A stretch of DNA of 64,000 nt from Mycolicibacterium wolinskyi. Lineage in GTDB: Bacteria > Actinomycetota > Actinomycetes > Mycobacteriales > Mycobacteriaceae. Every line of letters starts with the position of its first letter. Positions within the stretch are counted from its first letter, which is position 1. The stretch is taken from NCBI RefSeq assembly GCF_002101965.1, contig NZ_LQQA01000015.1, forward strand, positions 62,001-126,000, read 5' to 3'. Under the pieces are notes generated by a model. It searched no databases and was not told the DNA's origin. It worked only from the letters and a program-made list of their open reading frames with translations. Shown here in pieces: positions 51,604-61,520 of this stretch. The position numbers and the translations under genes are program-made.

Positions 51604-52584
51604 GTGAAGGTCATGACGGCGTTGTTCGGGCCGATGGATGCAATTGAGCGGGCGCAAGCCCTGCGCGAGGCCGGGGCGAGCGGGGTGTTCACGTTCGAAG
51701 GCCCGCACGATGTGTTCGCGCCGCTGACTCTGGCCGCCACGGTGGGTGGACTCGACCTCATGACCAATGTGGCAATCGCATTTCCGCGCAACCCGATTCA
51801 TCTGGCACACCAGGCGATCGACCACCAGCTGCTGTCCGGCGGCCGGTTCACCCTCGGACTGGGCACGCAGATCCGCACGCAGATCGAGAAACGGTTCGGC
51901 GCCGACTTCGACCGGCCGGTGGCCAGAATGAGCGAACTCATCGGGGCGCTGCGAGCCATCTTCGCCGCATGGCAAACCGGCGAGCGGCTTGATTTCCGCG
52001 GCGAGTTCTACCGGCACACGCTCATGACGCCCACGTTCAGCCCCGGCGCCAACCCGTACGGTCCGCCACCGATCTACGTCGGTGCGCTCGGGCCTCGGCT
52101 CACCCGCGCCACCGCCGAGCTGGCCGACGGCCTGCTGGTGATGCCGTTCGGCTCCAAGCGGTTCTTGAACGAGGTGACGATGCCTGCGGTGCGTGCCGGC
52201 CTGGCCGCCGCGAACCGCGATCCGGACGCCTTCGCCGTCGTGCCGGAGATCATTGTGTCGGTCGGCGACGACCACGACGCGGCACGCCGGCTGCTGGCGT
52301 TCTACGGGTCCACCCCGGCGTATCGGCCGGTGCTCGACGTGCACGGCTGGGGTGAGTTGCAGCCCGAGTTGAACGCGCTGTCCAAGCAGGGCCGCTGGCT
52401 GGAGATGGGTTCGCTGATCGACGACAAGGTGCTGCACACCATCGCGGCATGCGGTAGCCCCGCCGAGATCGCCACACACATCGCCGATCGGGTCGCCGGT
52501 GTGTCGGACCGGATCTGTCTGTACCAGCCCGGTCCGATCGCGGTGGATTCGCTCGCGCAGATCGTTGACGCGCTGGCCACCTGA
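51604..52584 (+). CDS. LLM-class F420-dependent oxidoreductase
   Basis: The 326-residue luciferase-like TIM barrel has GVFTFEGPHDVFAPLTLAA, TNVAIAFPRNPIHLAHQAIDHQLLSGGRFTLGLGTQ, and PPPIYVGALGPRLTRATAELADGLLVMPF. It matches a mycobacterial subgroup of putative F420-dependent enzymes. F420H2 or FMNH2 is the expected cofactor and the substrate is unknown. The GTG at 51604 has no ribosome site and may be leaderless. It is followed 44 bases later by the Baeyer-Villiger monooxygenase, possibly in the same transcript. Confidence 0.86.
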   Translation: MKVMTALFGPMDAIERAQALREAGASGVFTFEGPHDVFAPLTLAATVGGLDLMTNVAIAFPRNPIHLAHQAIDHQLLSGGRFTLGLGTQIRTQIEKRFGADFDRPVARMSELIGALRAIFAAWQTGERLDFRGEFYRHTLMTPTFSPGANPYGPPPIYVGALGPRLTRATAELADGLLVMPFGSKRFLNEVTMPAVRAGLAAANRDPDAFAVVPEIIVSVGDDHDAARRLLAFYGSTPAYRPVLDVHGWGELQPELNALSKQGRWLEMGSLIDDKVLHTIAACGSPAEIATHIADRVAGVSDRICLYQPGPIAVDSLAQIVDALAT

Positions 52585-52628
52585 GCACCTAATGTGGTGG
52601 TACGCAGCGGGACCAAAGGAGGTTCGCC

Positions 52629-54116
52629 ATGGGTGCCAACGAGCCGGGAGACCCGGAATATTCGGACGTGCTCATCGTCGGCGCGGGCATATCGGGATTG
52701 GGCGCGGCCTACCGCATCCACGAGAAATGCCCAGGGTTGACCTACACGCTGCTGGAACGCCGTGCACGCATCGGCGGCACCTGGGACCTGTTCCGCTATC
52801 CGGGCATTCGGTCCGACAGCGACATCTTCACGCTGAGTTACCCGTACGAGCCGTGGACCCGGCCCGAGAACGTGGCCGACGGCGCCGATATTCGCGAATA
52901 CCTCACGCAGACAGCCCACAAGCACGGCATCGACCGTCATATCCGGTTCAACACCCATGTGCTGTCGGCGGATTGGGACTCGGCCACCGATACCTGGACC
53001 CTGCACACCGAACGGGACGGTGAAGCCAAGGACTACCGCGCGCGGTTCGTGTTCTTCGGTACCGGTTATTACAACTACGACGAGCCGTACACCCCGGAGT
53101 TCCCCGGCATCGAGAACTTCCGCGGCGACGTCGTGCACCCGCAGTTCTGGCCCGAGTCGCTGGACTACACCGGCAAGCGCGTCGTCGTCATCGGTAGCGG
53201 CGCCACGGCCATCAGCCTGATCCCGGCGCTCGCCAAACAGGCCGGGCACGTGACGATGCTGCAGCGTTCACCGACCTACATGATGTCGATGGCCCGGATC
53301 GACCTGATGGTGCAGGCCATCCGGAAAATATTGCCGCGCAGGCTGTCTCATCAAGTCGTGCGGTTCCGCAACGCGATGGTGCACGTGTTGATGTACTTCT
53401 TCTTCCGCAAGGCGCCCAAGGCGGGGCGGTGGCTGATCCGCAACCGGAACACGGCCGCGCTGCCGCCGGGTTACCCGGTCGACGTCCATTTCAAGCCGCG
53501 CTACAACCCCTGGGATCAGCGCATGTGCCTTGTCCTCGACGGCGACCTGTTCGAGCACATCAGCGACGGCCGTACCGAAGTGGTGACCGATCACATCGAC
53601 CACGTCGACGCCGACGGCATCGTCCTCAAGTCCGGCAACCGCATCGACGCCGACGTGATCGTCACCGCCACCGGGCTGCAACTCCAGGCACTCGGCGGTA
53701 TCGCACTGCGGGTCGACGGCACCGAGGTCAAGCCGACCGAACGGTTCGTTTACAAAGAATTCCTCCTCGAAGATGTCCCCAACATGGCGTGGTGCATCGG
53801 CTACACCAACGCGTCATGGACGCTGCGCGCCGACATGACGGCACGTGCGGTCGCGAAGCTGTTGGCGTACATGGGTTCTCACGGCTACACCCATGCCTAC
53901 CCGCACAAGGGCGCGGTCCCCATGCCGGAGAAACGGACGTGGGACCTCGAGGCGGGCTACATCCAGCGATCCGAACATGCGTTGCCGCGCTCCGGAACCC
54001 GACGTCCATGGCACGTCCGCCACAACTACATTCTCGATGCCATCGACCACCGGTTCGACCGCATCGAGGAGTCGATGGTCTTCGGCCGCGCCCCCGCCGC
54101 GCAGTCCGTCGCCTAG
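52629..54116 (+). CDS. EthA-like Baeyer-Villiger monooxygenase
   Basis: The 495-residue flavoprotein has the FAD motif VGAGISGLGAAYRI, the RIGGTWDLFRYPGIRSDSD stretch of the EthA group, the Baeyer-Villiger fingerprint from F164 to W174 (FRGDVVHPQFW), and a second nucleotide site VVVIGSGATAISLIPALA. EthA enzymes insert oxygen into ketones and activate thioamide prodrugs such as ethionamide in mycobacteria. No divergent EthR-type repressor is present, so this may be a paralogue. AAAGGAGG precedes ATG 52629. Confidence 0.9.
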   Translation: MGANEPGDPEYSDVLIVGAGISGLGAAYRIHEKCPGLTYTLLERRARIGGTWDLFRYPGIRSDSDIFTLSYPYEPWTRPENVADGADIREYLTQTAHKHGIDRHIRFNTHVLSADWDSATDTWTLHTERDGEAKDYRARFVFFGTGYYNYDEPYTPEFPGIENFRGDVVHPQFWPESLDYTGKRVVVIGSGATAISLIPALAKQAGHVTMLQRSPTYMMSMARIDLMVQAIRKILPRRLSHQVVRFRNAMVHVLMYFFFRKAPKAGRWLIRNRNTAALPPGYPVDVHFKPRYNPWDQRMCLVLDGDLFEHISDGRTEVVTDHIDHVDADGIVLKSGNRIDADVIVTATGLQLQALGGIALRVDGTEVKPTERFVYKEFLLEDVPNMAWCIGYTNASWTLRADMTARAVAKLLAYMGSHGYTHAYPHKGAVPMPEKRTWDLEAGYIQRSEHALPRSGTRRPWHVRHNYILDAIDHRFDRIEESMVFGRAPAAQSVA

Positions 54117-54132
54117 TTTTTTCTGGGTGCTT

Positions 54133-54147
54133 GGCACCGCGGGTGCC
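54133..54147 (+). terminator. Short hairpin after the monooxygenase gene
   Basis: GGCACC (54133-54138) and GGTGCC (54142-54147) form a 6-bp stem around GCG, preceded by a TTTTTT tract at 54117-54122. With the type B repeat just beyond, it should end transcription from the monooxygenase gene. Confidence 0.45.
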
Positions 54148-54164
54148 TTGGGGCGTTGGCACCG

Positions 54165-54223
54165 CGAGCGACCGTGTTTGTACGCCGACACGCCGTGAAT
54201 CCCCGACATTCAGCGGTCGCTCG
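54165..54223. repeat. Dispersed inverted repeat, type B, copy 2
   Basis: Outer arms CGAGCGACCG (54165-54174) and CGGTCGCTCG (54214-54223) are identical to copy 1 at 42102, and the total length is the same 59 bases. The inner hairpin is weaker (GTGT/ACAC). It lies between the convergent monooxygenase and AraC-type genes, ending right at the AraC stop codon. Confidence 0.8.
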
Positions 54224-54979
54224 TCACGGTATCCGGACCGTCAAGCCCGTCGCGAGAAGCTGTGTCGCAGAAAGCCCGAACGTCGTCTTGAACCGGTCGG
54301 CGAGGTGTGACGGGCTGGCGAAGCCCGCCGCGACGGCGGCAGTGGTGAGGTTCCGCCCGGCAGCGATCTCGGCGCCCGCCCGTAACAGCCGACTCCACAG
54401 CCGGTAGCGGCGCAGACTCGAACCGATCTCCTGCCGGAACAGATGCAGGAACCGCGATTCGGACAGTCCCACCGTCGCCGCCAGCTCGCGGGCCGACACA
54501 TCAGCGGCAGGATCTTCGCGAATCTGCTTGGCGGCCACCTCAATACGTGGATCGATATCGTGCACCGCCGATGGCGCCGCCGTGTCCAACCAGCGCAGTG
54601 CGGCACGGTCGTCGTCCGGTGGTACCAGCAGCAGGTCCTCGGCCCGGTGGCCGACCCCAATGCCGTGATGCGTCGCGTCGAACTGCTGCCGGCACGATGC
54701 CGCGCGGTGTGAGGCTGGATCCAGGTAGCAGGACACGAGGGGTCCGGTCATCACGAGGTGATGGGTCAATCGCGGTGGGATCAGCACCGTCCGCGCGACG
54801 ACCATCTCGCCATCGACAATCACCGTCAACGGCGCGTCGACGCCTACTGCCAGACACCACACCGATCCGGAGTGCGGTTCCAACCCCAGGCCGGGCCCGG
54901 AGTAAAGAGCCTGCCCCGGCCACAGCCACACCGCCGGATAGCAGGTTTGTGGAAGCGCTGACATGGATTCAGTCTGCAT
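54224..54979 (-). CDS. AraC-family transcriptional regulator
   Basis: The 251-residue regulator has an N-terminal cupin-like sensing half (VIVDGEMVVARTVLIPPRLTHHLV) and a C-terminal pair of helix-turn-helix units (VSARELAATVGLSESRFLHLFRQEIGSSLRRYRLWSRLLRA, then TTAAVAAGFASPSHLADRFKTTFGLSA). ATG 54979 is used; another ATG lies five codons on. It diverges from the small membrane protein gene at 55010, and two CTGATC direct repeats in the 30-base gap are probable half-sites. Confidence 0.88.
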   Translation of the reverse strand: MQTESMSALPQTCYPAVWLWPGQALYSGPGLGLEPHSGSVWCLAVGVDAPLTVIVDGEMVVARTVLIPPRLTHHLVMTGPLVSCYLDPASHRAASCRQQFDATHHGIGVGHRAEDLLLVPPDDDRAALRWLDTAAPSAVHDIDPRIEVAAKQIREDPAADVSARELAATVGLSESRFLHLFRQEIGSSLRRYRLWSRLLRAGAEIAAGRNLTTAAVAAGFASPSHLADRFKTTFGLSATQLLATGLTVRIP

Positions 54980-54980
54980 G

Positions 54981-54998
54981 CTGATCGGACAACTGATC
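54981..54998. promoter_or_regulatory. Direct repeats, probable AraC half-sites
   Basis: CTGATC occurs at 54981-54986 and 54993-54998, 12 bases apart. It sits between the AraC gene and the GTG of the membrane protein gene, next to its AGGAGG ribosome site. Confidence 0.35.
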
Positions 54999-55009
54999 AG
55001 GAGGCTACC

Positions 55010-55372
55010 GTGGTTGTCGCAGTGATCGTCGTCGGGGTGTTCTTCCTCGGCATGGGTGTGTACGCGTTGGCCGCTCCGCAGGCGATGCTGCGTCCGTTCG
55101 ACTACACGCTCAAAACGGGGGCGTCTCGTGCGGAAGTGCGTGGTGTGTATGGCGGTTTCGGCCTCGCGATCTCGGCGGTGCTGGCCTATGCGGCCGCCAC
55201 GCCGGGGGACATACGGACGGGGATCCTCGTTACCGTCGGCGCTGCCCTGGCCGGAATGGCAGTCGGCCGTAGCGTCTCGGCGATTTTCGATGAACGGACC
55301 GCGTTCTACCCCAACTGGTTCTACTGCTTGGTCGAGGTCGTCGGTGCGGCGGCCTTGTTCTGGGCGGCGTGA
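55010..55372 (+). CDS. Small four-helix membrane protein (DUF4345-like)
   Basis: The 120-residue protein has four predicted membrane helices (about residues 3-22, 45-62, 70-88 and 100-119). It shows the DUF4345-type pattern RAEVRGVYGGFGLAISAVLAYAA and ERTAFYPNWFYCLVEVVGA. The GTG at 55010 lies 5 bases after AGGAGG. The function is unknown. The divergent AraC regulator probably controls it. A tandem pair of inverted repeats follows in the convergent gap. Confidence 0.75.
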   Translation: MVVAVIVVGVFFLGMGVYALAAPQAMLRPFDYTLKTGASRAEVRGVYGGFGLAISAVLAYAAATPGDIRTGILVTVGAALAGMAVGRSVSAIFDERTAFYPNWFYCLVEVVGAAALFWAA

Positions 55373-55384
55373 TGGCTTGGGCGA

Positions 55385-55548
55385 GTGTGCTTAGGGCTTG
55401 GCGCGGTTGTCACGCCAGAGTGACGTGGGTGGTCGAGAGTCACGCTGGCGTGACAATGGGCGGGGGATAGGCCCGTCAAGCGTGTGCTTAGGGTGCAGTT
55501 GTCACGCCAGAGTGACGCGCGCGGTCGAGCGCCACGCTAGCGTGACAA
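55385..55548. repeat. Tandem pair of inverted repeats, type C
   Basis: Copy 1 has arms 55407-55424 (starting TTGTCACGCC) and 55439-55456, differing at 1 of 18 positions. Copy 2 has arms 55499-55516 and 55531-55548, differing at 3 of 18; both have a 14-base centre. The preceding GTGTGCTTAGGG is also duplicated (55385 and 55482), so a unit of about 92-97 bases has been duplicated. A further GTGACAATCCGCG follows at 55560. The rest of 55373-55591 holds no gene. Confidence 0.8.
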
Positions 55549-55591
55549 TCCGCGGAAAAGTGACAATCCGCGAAAACTTGCAATCACGCAG

Positions 55592-56707
55592 CTATGGCGC
55601 GACCGTCAACCAGTCGGCAAAACCTGACGGATCATGCCGCCCGAGCGCGCCATGCTCGAACAGCCCCCAACCCTCGGCCGGCGGAGTATCGCCTTCTGTG
55701 CACACCGCACGGCCGACATGGTCGATGACGCCGAACCCGGACCGGCCGATGATCGCCGGATCGTTCATGTCGTAGGTGAGTCGCTCGGTGAACTTCTCGC
55801 CCTTCCACACGCCGTGAATCCAGTCGGAGTCGCCGCCGTAGCCGCCGCCGACGTGAATCGGCACGGGCAGTTTGGATTCCACGTCGAACCGGACGGGCGA
55901 ACCGTCGGCTGCGGTGGCGTCGATCGTGGCCCCGGTGGGAATACGAGTTCCCGACCGGTAGTGAATCTTGATGCGCGGCCAACCAAGCTGCTCGATACGG
56001 CCGTCCTTCCAGATCCTCGTGCAGTCGTTGAGCGATCGGAACCCGTTTGGCTCCTCCTGGATGATGATGACGATCGAGAACTCGTCGAACGCCATCGGCA
56101 CGTACAGCCACCACATGCCCTCGAACGGTGGATCGGCGGGTCGGCCCGCGGGCTCGGCCTCACCGATCGGGCGGATGCCCCATGACCGGTCGCGTGATCC
56201 GATCCAGCTGGCGGGGTCGACGGCGATGCGCTCGCCGTCGATCGTCAAATGTCCGCTCCACGAACCAAATTGAGCGAACCGCTGAGCGTTCAGGGTGACT
56301 CGGTTACCCGAGCGCAGGATGTGCGGTTGTTCCTGGACGACGTCGAACAACCCGTTCCACGCGAAATCGGCCGAGATGCCCTCGGTCTCGTCGAGTGTGA
56401 TACGCAGCTTGTGCAGCGGTTGCTCGACGTCGACGCGGTAGCCCATCACGTGCTGGTTGAGCCGGTCCTGGTCGATCGCATCGGACAGATGCACAGCGGT
56501 CTGGGTGTCGCCGCGGCGCACCAGCAGAAACGCATCCTTCACCCCGAGGTTCGGGTAATAGCCGATGCCCGTGATGACGAAGATGTCGCCGGTGCGGTCA
56601 TGCGCGTTGAAGTATGAGCGGTCGTAGAAGTTCCGGTCGGACGAGCCTGGCCACGCGATCGGCTGCGGAACCTGGTGTACCGGAAACTCATCCATCGGCC
56701 CGAGCAT
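55592..56707 (-). CDS. Conserved hypothetical protein, CrtC/AttH-like (DUF7064/7065 type)
   Basis: The 371-residue protein contains beta-rich stretches such as FVITGIGYYPNLGVKDAFLLVRRG, SWIGSRDRSWGIRPIGEAEP and MWWLYVPMAFDEFSIVIIIQEEPNG. The RDRSWGIR motif resembles the lipocalin-like CrtC/AttH hydratase group. No catalytic role is proven for this mycobacterial branch. Its ATG directly abuts the stop of the phosphotransferase gene (TAG-ATG), so the two are co-translated and probably act on the same lipid-like or steroid-like substrate. Confidence 0.65.
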   Translation of the reverse strand: MLGPMDEFPVHQVPQPIAWPGSSDRNFYDRSYFNAHDRTGDIFVITGIGYYPNLGVKDAFLLVRRGDTQTAVHLSDAIDQDRLNQHVMGYRVDVEQPLHKLRITLDETEGISADFAWNGLFDVVQEQPHILRSGNRVTLNAQRFAQFGSWSGHLTIDGERIAVDPASWIGSRDRSWGIRPIGEAEPAGRPADPPFEGMWWLYVPMAFDEFSIVIIIQEEPNGFRSLNDCTRIWKDGRIEQLGWPRIKIHYRSGTRIPTGATIDATAADGSPVRFDVESKLPVPIHVGGGYGGDSDWIHGVWKGEKFTERLTYDMNDPAIIGRSGFGVIDHVGRAVCTEGDTPPAEGWGLFEHGALGRHDPSGFADWLTVAP

Positions 56708-58495
<1,788 letters not shown>

Positions 58496-58528
58496 CCTCA
58501 ATCACTGTTCAGGTTTCACACTGGACGT

Positions 58529-58933
58529 GTGAACGCGAAAGATGAACAGGACATCAAGGCCGTCATCGCCGCGACCACCGATTTGTGGATCGCGCACGAT
58601 ATGGACCGGTGGGGTGAGTACTTCACCGACGACTCCGATTTCGTCGCGCACAGCGGGCGGTGGTGGACCTCGCGGGACGCCAACGTCGCCGGCCATAAAG
58701 ACGTCCCGGAATCCGTTGTCGCACAAAAGCGCAACTACCGCCAGCAGGTCGTCTCGGTCGCCGACGTGGCGCCGGGTGCGGTGCTGGTACACACGCACTG
58801 GTCTTGGCCCGACCATGTGCAGCCCGGAGCGGATGCGCAGGACCGGTCCGGCATCATTACCTATGTAATGGTCAAGCGGAACGGCCAGTGGCTGATCCGC
58901 GCCGCCCACAACACCCGAGTGAGCCAGCCATGA
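58529..58933 (+). CDS. SnoaL/DUF4440-like NTF2-fold protein
   Basis: The 134-residue protein has the NTF2-like fold typical of SgcJ/EcaC-family proteins: DEQDIKAVIAATTDLWIAHDMDRWGEYFTDDSDFV, then HTHWSWP and GIITYVMVKRNGQWLIRAAHNT. Members may be isomerases, hydrolases or binding proteins. The GTG at 58529 starts the frame. Its last codon and stop overlap the PIG-L deacetylase start (ATGA), so the two probably function together. Confidence 0.8.
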   Translation: MNAKDEQDIKAVIAATTDLWIAHDMDRWGEYFTDDSDFVAHSGRWWTSRDANVAGHKDVPESVVAQKRNYRQQVVSVADVAPGAVLVHTHWSWPDHVQPGADAQDRSGIITYVMVKRNGQWLIRAAHNTRVSQP

Positions 58934-59604
58934 ATATCCAGCCCTTTCCGACAGATTGGCGTACTGCACTGGTCCTGGTGCCGCATCCCGACGACCCCGA
59001 ATACGGAATCGGTGCGGCCGTGGCGAAATGGACGACTGAGGGCAAGTCCGTCCATTACGCGCTCGCATCACGCGGAGAGGCCGGTATCGCGGGAATGCCC
59101 GCCGAACAGGCCGGTCCGATACGCGAAGGTGAGCAGCGACGGTCCGCGGCGATCGTCGGGGTCGATGACGTGGTGTTCTGGGACTTCCCGGACAGCGCCA
59201 TTCGCAACACTCCCGAACTGCGCGCCAAGATCGCCGAAACCATCACCGCGATCGCTCCCGATCTCGTCATCACCATTTACAGCGGGCCGAGTTGGGCTCC
59301 CGACGCACCCAACCAAAGCGATCACATCGAGTTCTCGCATGCCGTCGCGGCGGCTTTTGACAGCTTGGCCGCGCCGCCGCGGTGGCTGTTCGAGAACGGT
59401 CCGGAACCCACCCACGGCGAGGTGATCGACGACTATGTCGACGTCGCCGTGGATTCTCTTGCCGCGCACAAGGTTTACCTGGAGGTGCTCGACCCCGGCA
59501 CACCCGTCATCGAGCAGGCACGTCGGCAGGTGGACATGTCGACACCGAAGAATTCCGAATTGGGCGGGCGCATCGCCGAGTTCATCCTCAAGCGACACCG
59601 CTGA
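58930..59604 (+). CDS. PIG-L (LmbE)-family zinc deacetylase
   Basis: The 224-residue protein has the zinc site VPHPDDPEYGIGAAVAKW, a second metal segment with Asp and His (NQSDHIEFSHAV), and the VVFWDFPDSAIRN and LVITIYSGPSW strands of the family. PIG-L enzymes remove acetyl groups from GlcNAc derivatives, as in mycothiol (MshB) and its conjugate amidase (Mca). This protein is shorter than MshB and Mca, near 290 residues, and more like other small LmbE proteins. It overlaps the SnoaL-like gene by ATGA. Confidence 0.85.
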   Translation: MNIQPFPTDWRTALVLVPHPDDPEYGIGAAVAKWTTEGKSVHYALASRGEAGIAGMPAEQAGPIREGEQRRSAAIVGVDDVVFWDFPDSAIRNTPELRAKIAETITAIAPDLVITIYSGPSWAPDAPNQSDHIEFSHAVAAAFDSLAAPPRWLFENGPEPTHGEVIDDYVDVAVDSLAAHKVYLEVLDPGTPVIEQARRQVDMSTPKNSELGGRIAEFILKRHR

Positions 59605-59623
59605 GCGAACGTACGATCAGACG

Positions 59624-60661
59624 GTGCGTGCAGTCGTCTATCCCGAGGTCGGCGTGGTACCGGCAGTTGTCGACGTGGCCGACCCGGAGTGTGCCGACGA
59701 TGGGGTGATCGTCGAGGTGGCGGCCACGGGGGTGTGCCGTTCGGATTGGCACGCCTGGCGCGGACACGATCCGGTGGAGTTGCCGATCATTCCCGGGCAT
59801 GAATTCGCCGGTGTGATCGCGGCGGTGGGCGCCGACGTGTCCGGCTGGCAGGTCGGCGATCGGGTGACCACACCCTTCGTGCTCGGCTGCGGCCGCTGCG
59901 AATTCTGCCTCGCCGGTGACGCGCAGGTGTGTCCCGATCAGCTGCAGCCCGGTTTCACTCTGCCGGGCACGTTCGCGCAGCAGGTGGCGGTACCGCGTGC
60001 TCAGTTCAACCTCGTGCGCCTGCCCGACACCGTCTCGTTCGTCGCGGCAGCGTCGCTCGGGTGCCGGTTCGCCACGTCGTTCCGCGCGGTGGTGACACAC
60101 GGACGGGTGCAGCCGGGGCAGTGGGTGGCGGTCCACGGCTGTGGCGGGGTTGGTTTGTCGGCGGTGATGATCGCGAAAGCGTTCGGAGCCAAGGTCATCG
60201 CGATTGACGTCAGCGCCGAGGCGCTGGCGATCGCTGGGCGCCTCGGCGCCGACGAGCTCGTCAATGGCGACGAAACCCCCGACACGGCAACCGAAATCGT
60301 GCGGCGAACCGGTGGCGTGCACATCGGGATCGATGCCGTCGGTCATCCCGCCCTCGCCGCGGCGTCGGTTTCCTCACTGCGCCGACGCGGCCGGCACATC
60401 CAGGTAGGCCTGCTGCTCGGAGCGGCCGCCCAGACCGCGTTCCCGATGGACCGGGTGATCGCGCAGGAGTTGGCGATCCTCGGATCGCACGGGATGCCTG
60501 CCGTCGACTATCCCGCGATGCTCGAACTCCTCGCGTCGGGTGCCCTGGATCCCGAGCAATTGGTGACACGCCGGATCGGACTCGACGGCGCCGGTGCTGC
60601 ACTGGCGGATATGGACAACCCTGCCGGGCAGGGCATGACGATCATCGAACCGGGTGCTTAG
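59624..60661 (+). CDS. Zinc-dependent alcohol dehydrogenase (MDR)
   Basis: The 345-residue enzyme has the catalytic zinc ligands in GVCRSDWHAWRGH and GHEFAGV, the structural zinc loop CGRCEFCLAGDAQVC, and the cofactor motif VHGCGGVGLSAVMIAKAFG followed by AIDVSAE, suggesting NAD. The GTG at 59624 (VRAVVYPEVG) is 19 bases after the deacetylase stop and starts at a typical MDR beta strand. The stop TAG overlaps the TAA stop of the convergent enoyl-CoA hydratase gene (TTAG, 60658-60661). The substrate is unknown. Confidence 0.86.
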   Translation: MRAVVYPEVGVVPAVVDVADPECADDGVIVEVAATGVCRSDWHAWRGHDPVELPIIPGHEFAGVIAAVGADVSGWQVGDRVTTPFVLGCGRCEFCLAGDAQVCPDQLQPGFTLPGTFAQQVAVPRAQFNLVRLPDTVSFVAAASLGCRFATSFRAVVTHGRVQPGQWVAVHGCGGVGLSAVMIAKAFGAKVIAIDVSAEALAIAGRLGADELVNGDETPDTATEIVRRTGGVHIGIDAVGHPALAAASVSSLRRRGRHIQVGLLLGAAAQTAFPMDRVIAQELAILGSHGMPAVDYPAMLELLASGALDPEQLVTRRIGLDGAGAALADMDNPAGQGMTIIEPGA

Positions 60662-61425
60662 CCGCCAATCTGGTTCCTGTTGCGTTGTGTGACGGCCCGG
60701 TACTGGTCGCCGAGTGCATCGAAGTCGCGTTTCTGGGCGCCGGCGATCTCCTGTTCGGCGGCCAGTGCGGGCGAGATGACGGGATCGGTGCCACGCACGT
60801 AGATCTCCTTGAGCCCGGCCATGATCGGACCGGGCACCTCCGCGATCTGACCGGCCAGTTCGAGGGCCCGATCCAGGAGTAGCGAGTGAGGAACCACCTC
60901 GGTCACCAGACCGAGGCGTTCGGCGCGCACCGCGTCGACAACCTCACCGGTCATCGACAGCCGGCGTGCCATCGCGGCCCCCACCACATGGGGAAGCCGA
61001 GCCGTCATACCGCCGCCCGGCAGGATGCCCACCCGAGCATGGGTGTCGGCGAACACGGCGCGCTCGGAGGCGATCAGGAAGTCACATCCCAACGCCATTT
61101 CCAGCCCGCCGGTGAACGTCGCACCGTTGATCGCCCCGATGATCGGTGTGCGCATCTGACCGGTCTTGGTGATGCAGTTGTGCGTCTGGAACCGCTCGAA
61201 ATACTCGAGGCCGAGCGACTGCGCCTGCTTGAGGTCGATCCCCGCGCAGAAGGCGGGATCGGTTCCGGTCAAGACGACCGCCCGGACCGCCTCATCGGAA
61301 TCGGCGGCGTCGAGCGCCATGTACAGCGCCTCGATCAACTCCGCGCCCAGCGCGTTACGCGCCTCCGGACGGTTCATCGTCACTACGCGGACGGCGCCGT
61401 GGTCGGCGGTCAGCAGGATGGTCAT
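60658..61425 (-). CDS. Enoyl-CoA hydratase/isomerase family protein
   Basis: The 255-residue crotonase has NRPEARNALGAELIEAL, the oxyanion segment FCAGIDLKQ, AINGATFTGGLEMALGCDFLIAS and the ARVGILPGGGMTARLPHVVG stretch. The first catalytic Glu (GGLEMA) is present, but the second position is not Glu, so isomerase or another crotonase chemistry is possible. Mycobacteria carry many such EchA paralogues for fatty acid and sterol use. ATG 61425 is adopted. It lies between the alcohol dehydrogenase and the nuo operon, reading the same way as nuoN. Confidence 0.87.
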   Translation of the reverse strand: MTILLTADHGAVRVVTMNRPEARNALGAELIEALYMALDAADSDEAVRAVVLTGTDPAFCAGIDLKQAQSLGLEYFERFQTHNCITKTGQMRTPIIGAINGATFTGGLEMALGCDFLIASERAVFADTHARVGILPGGGMTARLPHVVGAAMARRLSMTGEVVDAVRAERLGLVTEVVPHSLLLDRALELAGQIAEVPGPIMAGLKEIYVRGTDPVISPALAAEQEIAGAQKRDFDALGDQYRAVTQRNRNQIGG

Positions 61426-61520
61426 GGATCGAACGTAGCCCTCGGTCGCACGACCAGACGCTGAGGCACCCTGGATTGCGCATTCCCGGGTGCCTGCGCG
61501 TCTGCTCGCGCAGGGAAGGT

